A DNA stretch of 64,000 bases, taken from CAYLLN01 sp964384375. Lineage in GTDB: Bacteria; Planctomycetota; Planctomycetia; Pirellulales; Pirellulaceae. The first letter of the stretch is position 1; the number at the start of each line of letters is the position of its first letter. Below, piece by piece: positions 59,635 through 64,000 of this stretch. The position numbers were made by a program, and so were the translations under genes. The DNA is taken from NCBI GenBank assembly GCA_964384375.1, contig CAYLLN010000034.1, positions 1 through 64,000 on the forward strand. The letters run 5' to 3'. The notes beneath the pieces are model-generated. The model was not told where the DNA came from. It saw only the letters and a list, made by a program, of their open reading frames with translations, and ran no database searches.

Positions 59635-60738
59635 ATGCGACCTCTCCTGTTTGTTTGCAGCTTGACGGCGTTGCTGTGCGGTTTTGTGCTGGCCGACGAG
59701 CCGATCGATTTCGCGAAAGCTCGCGGGCTGCTGCAAAAGGAACGAAGCGGCGAAAAACTGTCGGCCGAGGAAGCGGCGTATCTGGCCAAGGCGAAAGCGG
59801 CGCGGGCTGCACAGGCCGGTCCCACGCGAGCCATCTATGGCAAGGAAACAGTCGGATTCAAGCCGCTGACAGAGATGACGGCCGACGACCGCTACCTGGG
59901 CCAGGATGGCGGCCTCTATGGCGGTGGTAAGAACGAGCCGCCGGAAGAGCACCGTCAGGCCGCCGAAAACGCCCTCGCTGCGATCAAGACGCTCGATGCG
60001 GAGGGGAAACCCGCCGAAGACGGCACGGTCGGCTTTGTCTCGATCAGCATGTCCAACGCGACGCAGGAGTTCTCGACTTTCAAGCGACTGGCCGATGCCG
60101 ACGAAGGGAAGTCGCCGCGCGTGACAATCGTCGATTGTGCGCAAGGTGGACAGGCGATGGCTGAATGGGTCGATCCCGAGGCTCGGCCGTGGCAGGAAGC
60201 GACTCGTCGCCTGGCTGCCGCAAAGGTTTCTCCCCAGCAAGTGCAGATCGCCTGGATCAAGCTGGCCAACAAGGGGCCGCGCGGCGATCTGGAAGAGCAT
60301 GGTCGCAAGCTGGAGAAGGATACGCTCGCTGTGATTCAAAACGCGAAGGTTAAGTTTCCGAATCTGCGCATCGCCTATCTCTCGAGCCGCATCTACGGCG
60401 GCTACACGATGGGCCCGCTGAACCCCGAGCCCTACGCGTATGAATCGGCCTTCCCCGCCCGTTGGCTCATCCAGCGGCAGATCAAGGGAGACGAAGCTCT
60501 GACCTACGACGAGAAACAGGGCAGCGTGAGAGCGCCGGTACTTCTCTGGGGACCGTACCTCTGGGCCGACGGCACGACGCCGCGTAAAGCGGATGGCCTC
60601 GTTTACAATCGCGACGATCTGGCAGGGGACGGCACGCATCCGTCGCGCCAGGGGCAAGAGAAGGTCGCCAAACTGATGCTCAAGTTTTACAAAACCGATC
60701 CGCTGGCCAAGATCTGGTTCGCCAAATCGTCACCATGA
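59635..60738 (+). CDS. Secreted SGNH-hydrolase-like protein
   Basis: A 367-residue protein with a signal peptide (LLFVCSLTALLCGFVLA). VGFVSISMSNATQEFSTFK sits where SGNH proteins have GDS, and DGTHPSRQGQEKVAKLML is the Asp-x-x-His block near the end. The nucleophile would be the Ser of SMSN. Planctomycetes carry many such proteins. The stop overlaps the ECF sigma factor ATG (ATGA), an unusual pairing. Confidence 0.78.
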   Translation: MRPLLFVCSLTALLCGFVLADEPIDFAKARGLLQKERSGEKLSAEEAAYLAKAKAARAAQAGPTRAIYGKETVGFKPLTEMTADDRYLGQDGGLYGGGKNEPPEEHRQAAENALAAIKTLDAEGKPAEDGTVGFVSISMSNATQEFSTFKRLADADEGKSPRVTIVDCAQGGQAMAEWVDPEARPWQEATRRLAAAKVSPQQVQIAWIKLANKGPRGDLEEHGRKLEKDTLAVIQNAKVKFPNLRIAYLSSRIYGGYTMGPLNPEPYAYESAFPARWLIQRQIKGDEALTYDEKQGSVRAPVLLWGPYLWADGTTPRKADGLVYNRDDLAGDGTHPSRQGQEKVAKLMLKFYKTDPLAKIWFAKSSP

Positions 60739-61286
60739 GCGAGCCCGCACCTCCCGTCGATCCCGAGCAGTTCCGCTCGTACCTGCGGCTGCTGGCCCGC
60801 CTGCAATTACCGCCGCGGCTCGCGCCGAAGGTCGATGCTTCCGACATCGTCCAGCAGACGCTCGTGCAGGCCCATCGGGCGATGAACGGCTTTCGGGGCA
60901 ATTCCCCGGCGGAGATGGCTGGCTGGCTCCGGCAGATTTTGGCCCGCAACCTCGCGCATGCCGTGCGCGATCACGGCCGGCAGAAGCGGGACATCGGCCG
61001 CGAAATTTCACTGGCGGCTGCGGTCGACCAGTCGTCGATGCGGCTGGAAGCATGGCTGGTGGCGGACCAATCTTCGCCCAGCGAGCGGGCCGAGCGAAAC
61101 GATCAACTCCTGCGGCTGGCGGCAGCGCTCGAAACACTCCCTGACGAGCAGCGCGAAGCGGTGGAACTGCATTATTGGCAAGGGTGGACGCTCGCCCAGA
61201 TTGCCGAACATCAAGAACGCACGCCGGGGAGCGTTGCGGGCCTCGTGCATCGCGGGCTGGCGAAGCTGCGTGAAGTCATGAATTAG
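60735..61286 (+). CDS. ECF sigma factor (sigma-70 family, planctomycete type)
   Basis: A 183-residue sigma factor: region 2 with DASDIVQQTLVQAHRAMNGFRG and WLRQILARNLAHAVRD, region 4 with LPDEQREAVELHYWQGWTLAQIAEHQ and VAGLVHRGLAKLREVM. The ATG overlaps the upstream stop, implying coupled translation with the SGNH gene. No anti-sigma factor or Ser/Thr kinase gene follows, unlike many planctomycete ECF genes. Confidence 0.92.
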   Translation: MSEPAPPVDPEQFRSYLRLLARLQLPPRLAPKVDASDIVQQTLVQAHRAMNGFRGNSPAEMAGWLRQILARNLAHAVRDHGRQKRDIGREISLAAAVDQSSMRLEAWLVADQSSPSERAERNDQLLRLAAALETLPDEQREAVELHYWQGWTLAQIAEHQERTPGSVAGLVHRGLAKLREVMN

Positions 61287-61625
61287 TCCATCCACGGCGT
61301 CAGTCGGGTACTCAGTGCCGAAGCGGTGAGTGGCAGTTTGCACGTACCAACGACGTTCCACCCGGCCGTTGTGGAAACGGGTCGCCGTGCAAGGGAGGTT
61401 GTTCGCCAGCGATGCCCTTTCTCCAAAACACCAGTTGGAGAGCCCGTTGGGCAGCGCCACCCTCCCTCCTTCGATCAGCACTGGCTATGACGCCAGTGCC
61501 GCCCCGCCGCTACCTGCTTGCCACGCCGTCATGACCGGTCGTCCCGACGCCCTTAGAATCGTAGCCAGCGGCTGGAGGCTGTCCGCGTCGGGCGGCTCCC
61601 CGCGCTCCATTTCTTCGAGGCAAAC
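61287..61625. other. Intergenic region after the ECF gene
   Basis: 339 bp with no convincing gene. Frames on both strands are open but lack ribosome binding sites and domains. It should contain the promoter of the small secreted protein gene at 61626; I see no confident motif. Confidence 0.5.
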
Positions 61626-62015
61626 ATGAAGACGATCTTAGCGGCGGCATTGGTACTCGGGCTTTGCGGTTTGGCAGGCGCAGAGGACGCAAAGTCAGAC
61701 CCGGTCGGGACGTGGAAGTGTGAGTACATGATCGGCGACATGAAACGGACGTCCGAACTGACGATCAAGAAGGACGGGGACAATCTCGTCGGGACGATGA
61801 ACTGGCCGGACCAGAAGGATGTGAAGCTCAAGGACGTGAAGCTGAAGGAGGGCGCCCTAACGTTTTCCGCCGTGCGGAAGTTCATGGACAACGAAATCCC
61901 CATCGACTACACGCTGAAGATTGACGGGGACAAGCTCAAAGGGAAAGGCGAGGCGGAATTCGGGGGCCAGAAGCAGGAGTTCGACATCGAGGGGACGCGG
62001 GAGAAGAAGGACTAG
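61626..62015 (+). CDS. Small secreted lysine-rich protein
   Basis: A 129-residue protein with signal peptide (ILAAALVLGLCGLAGA), then GTWKCEYMIGDMKRTSELTIKKDGDNLVGTM, DVKLKDVKLKEGALTFSA and LKIDGDKLKGKGEAEFGG. Repeated short beta strands with K/D-rich turns suggest a small beta-barrel (lipocalin-like), as in several uncharacterised planctomycete proteins. Confidence 0.8.
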   Translation: MKTILAAALVLGLCGLAGAEDAKSDPVGTWKCEYMIGDMKRTSELTIKKDGDNLVGTMNWPDQKDVKLKDVKLKEGALTFSAVRKFMDNEIPIDYTLKIDGDKLKGKGEAEFGGQKQEFDIEGTREKKD

Positions 62016-62122
62016 TAGCGGTTGACGGCATCGGGAACATGCAAGCCAGCGCCTACTGACTACCTGGATTGACTGGCAATGTACATCTTGACACTTACCA
62101 GGCGAGCTTCTATTTTCCGGGC

Positions 62123-63325
62123 ATGCTTGTCGCCCATCTAGACGCGGATTGCTTTTACGTTTCCGCGGAGCGGGTGCGGGACCGATTTCTACGGAAAAAG
62201 CCCGTCGGCGTGCTCGGGAATCAAGGCGCGTGTGTGATCGCCAAGTCCTACGAAATGAAGGCGCTGGGCGTCATTACGGGCGAGCCAATTTGGGAGGCGA
62301 TGAAAAAGTGCCCGGACGGAATCTACGTCAAAAGAGATTTCAGGTGGTACGAAGTCATCAGCCGCGCGATGCTGGACGTGGTTCGCAAGTTCTCGCCGCT
62401 GGTCGAATACTACTCCGTCGATGAATTCTTCCTGTCGGTCGATGATGACCCGCACCCCTTCGCCCAAGCCATCCAGGCGGCCATTCTGGATCGCGTCGGC
62501 GTGCCCGTGACGATTGGCGTGGCCCGCACTCGCACGCTCGCCAAACTCGTCAGTGACTTAGCGAAGCCATTCGGGGCGCTCGCTCTCATTGGACAGGAGG
62601 CAGAAGAAAAACTACTTGCCGAGCGGAGTGTCAGTGATGTTACGGGCATCGCCGGCCGCAGCGCGATGAAACTGGCAGCGCATGGAATCAAAACGTGCCT
62701 GGACCTGGCCCGCGCCCGCCCGTCGCTGGTTCGCAAGTTGCTGACCGTTACGGGCGAAAAACTCTGCTACGAATTGCAGGGTTACCGGGCCATCAAAATT
62801 CAGACGACCCGTCCGCCGCACAAAATGGTCAGCCGCGGTGGCTCGATTGGCCAGCCATCGACCGAGGCGGAGGTGCAATGGGCGTGGGCGATTCGCAACC
62901 TAGAGCGGCTTGTCGAGGCGCTCGAACTGCACGCGGTTCAGACCGGCAAGCTGACGCTGCTGCTCGATTTCAAGCATGGGCCGTCCACGGGGGCGGCGTG
63001 CAATTTGGGGGTTCCGACGGCCCGCTTCGACATGTTGCTGGAGGCCGCGCAGTACCTTTGGCCGCGCGTGCTGCTGGGCGGGGCTGCGCTGTACCGGATG
63101 CACTACATCGCGAGCGACTTGCAGTATCCGGGCGCAACGCAACTCGGCTTATTCGATCCGCCGCCAGAACGCGACACCGCCATCCGCAAGCTCAAAGGGG
63201 ACGTGAACGAGCGGCACGGCAGATTCGCGCTCCGCAGCGCCGCGACGCTCCCCATCAATGAAATCTACGCCGATGAGGCCCACGGTTACGAAATTTGTGA
63301 CATCGCGGGGAAGTCCTGCTTCTGA
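62123..63325 (+). CDS. Y-family DNA polymerase (DinP/UmuC-like)
   Basis: A 400-residue translesion polymerase: HLDADCFYVSAERVRD (metal Asp), YYSVDEFFLSVDD (second catalytic D-E pair), VTIGVARTRTLAKLVSDLAKP and TGIAGRSAMKLAAHGI (helix-hairpin-helix), then a little-finger domain. It inserts opposite DNA damage. ATG 62123 puts the catalytic Asp near residue 7, as usual. The stop is followed after 2 nt by the next ATG, so the two genes are an operon. Confidence 0.9.
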   Translation: MLVAHLDADCFYVSAERVRDRFLRKKPVGVLGNQGACVIAKSYEMKALGVITGEPIWEAMKKCPDGIYVKRDFRWYEVISRAMLDVVRKFSPLVEYYSVDEFFLSVDDDPHPFAQAIQAAILDRVGVPVTIGVARTRTLAKLVSDLAKPFGALALIGQEAEEKLLAERSVSDVTGIAGRSAMKLAAHGIKTCLDLARARPSLVRKLLTVTGEKLCYELQGYRAIKIQTTRPPHKMVSRGGSIGQPSTEAEVQWAWAIRNLERLVEALELHAVQTGKLTLLLDFKHGPSTGAACNLGVPTARFDMLLEAAQYLWPRVLLGGAALYRMHYIASDLQYPGATQLGLFDPPPERDTAIRKLKGDVNERHGRFALRSAATLPINEIYADEAHGYEICDIAGKSCF

Positions 63326-63327
63326 AA

Positions 63328-63762
63328 ATGGACGGCATCGCACTACCGCTGTCGGACGTTCCGCAGGTGCTGATCGAGCAGCACGGGCTTGCGCGGCTCA
63401 TCCACGATCGTGGCGGCGAGCAAGAACTCCGGTTTCTGCGCCGTCTTCGCCAACCCATCCTCCCCATTTGGCATGGCGGTCAGCTACGCATCGTGGCTTG
63501 GGGAGGTCAGCCCCCGGCACATTGCGGCTTGACCTGGCTACGCACGCTGGAAGCCGGCGACTGGCGGCCTTATGAGCCTGAGCCGGTCGAGATTCCAGCC
63601 GTCGCCGGCCTAGAAAATGGCGTCTGGTTCAGAATTCGTCAGGGGGTCCGTGGGCTCTTGGTAGGTGAGCGGGCGTTTGTGCTCGTGGAGCCCAGCACGT
63701 ACTACTATCGCGTCATGACCCGCAGCCGGCGAATGCCCGTGCTGGTCGGCGAGCAGATTTAG
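63328..63762 (+). CDS. Hypothetical protein linked to Y-family polymerase
   Basis: A 144-residue protein beginning two nt after the polymerase stop. It has WHGGQLRIVAWGGQ, WRPYEPEPVEIPAVAGLENGVWF and GVRGLLVGERAFVLVEPSTYYYRV. I cannot assign a family; a distant similarity to SRAP-type proteins is possible but unsupported. The tight linkage suggests a role with the polymerase. Confidence 0.65.
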   Translation: MDGIALPLSDVPQVLIEQHGLARLIHDRGGEQELRFLRRLRQPILPIWHGGQLRIVAWGGQPPAHCGLTWLRTLEAGDWRPYEPEPVEIPAVAGLENGVWFRIRQGVRGLLVGERAFVLVEPSTYYYRVMTRSRRMPVLVGEQI

Positions 63763-63846
63763 GCGCGAGCCGCGAATTGGGATGAGCCCACTTCTTTTCC
63801 GCCGAAGTTGGCCGCTACAGTTGCCCCATGACGCTCGATCTGGACG

Positions 63847-63876
63847 TTGACATATGGTCCGCATCGGCGATACACT
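63847..63876 (+). promoter_or_regulatory. Sigma70-type promoter
   Basis: A perfect -35 TTGACA (63847-63852), 18-nt spacer, then -10 TACACT (63871-63876). Transcription would start near 63883, exactly at the first base of the leader hairpin. This is the best sigma70 match I noticed in the window. Confidence 0.6.
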
Positions 63877-63883
63877 TTCGGAT

Positions 63884-63928
63884 GCGTGGAGGAGACTCCA
63901 CGCAGCAAGATTTCGCCCCTAGCGGGGC
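63884..63928 (+). promoter_or_regulatory. Structured 5' leader with two hairpins
   Basis: GCGTGGAG-GAGA-CTCCACGC (63884-63903; an 8-bp stem with a GNRA-type loop GAGA) then GCCCC-TAGC-GGGGC (63915-63928). It is followed by GGGGAG and ATG at 63960. Together they form a structured leader that could stabilise the mRNA or regulate translation. Confidence 0.6.
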
Positions 63929-63959
63929 CACCAAGTCCTATCTGGAAAAGGGGAGACCC

Positions 63960-64000
63960 ATGTCTCTATCAAAGGCGCTACTGCGCCTCCGCGAAGAAGC
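63960..64000 (+). CDS. Partial CDS, cut by the window end
   Basis: ATG 63960 (MSLSKALLRLREEA..) follows GGGGAG by 4 nt, after a strong promoter and structured leader. Only 13 complete codons and a partial one are visible. The product is unknown. Confidence 0.6.
   Translation, partial: MSLSKALLRLREE

Noticed and set aside
61008..61481. Minus-strand frame opposite the ECF gene and spacer
   Set aside because: Half of it is antisense to the sigma factor; the remaining part has no family match that I can support.

Overview
The window looks like a chromosomal segment of a Planctomycete, probably Pirellulales-like. It has high GC, secreted DUF1080, DUF1501 and DUF1549/DUF1553 proteins, a surface protein with an LEPR-XLL sorting N-terminus, a planctomycete-type ECF sigma factor, and many intergenic hairpin repeats. 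Two 10-N scaffold gaps are present (3577-3586 and 10863-10872). The second looks spurious. No rRNA, CRISPR array or complete insertion sequence was recognised.

Layout. 1-9.3 kb: a DUF1080 protein, a glycosidase-like/serine-hydrolase fusion, a large delta-60/PKD/RTX surface protein and two coupled GT2 glycosyltransferases. 9.9-16 kb: a ParA ATPase, then a signalling module. This consists of a globin-coupled sensor histidine kinase, an NtrC-type sigma54 activator, and a divergent universal stress protein plus hemerythrin-like protein preceded by a good sigma54 promoter candidate. A CCC1/VIT1 metal transporter lies convergent to it. 16-24 kb: a DUF11 envelope protein, a MoxR ATPase, small proteins, CCA-adding enzyme and ribosomal proteins S9 and L13. 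24-36 kb: leucyl-tRNA synthetase, a cysteine-less thioredoxin-like protein, a PPOX flavoprotein, a G8-domain protein, DUF309, a BAX-inhibitor-1 homologue, family 5 uracil-DNA glycosylase, a four-CBS protein and an SRPBCC/TIGR01777 pair. 36-47.5 kb: a DUF1549/1553, metallo-beta-lactamase and DUF1501 cluster, then esterases.

47.8-54.7 kb: tRNA-Arg(TCG), soluble transhydrogenase, and an assimilatory nitrate cluster ordered nirA, narB, narK on the minus strand. 55-64 kb: membrane and SDR proteins, an Nramp-like carrier, DinB, RbsD/FucU, an SGNH-like secreted protein overlapping an ECF sigma factor, a Y-family DNA polymerase with a tightly linked unknown gene, and a strong promoter with a structured leader for a gene cut off by the window end.

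The most interesting observations are: (1) the proposed gas/iron-responsive sigma54 module at 10.7-15.9 kb; (2) a 76-bp palindromic repeat inserted in frame in the nitrate reductase gene, with related hairpins abutting stop codons elsewhere; (3) composite double-palindrome elements at two loci; and (4) evidence that one scaffold gap is an artefact whose removal restores the kinase reading frame. All functional calls rest on motif recognition by eye; no database search was run.
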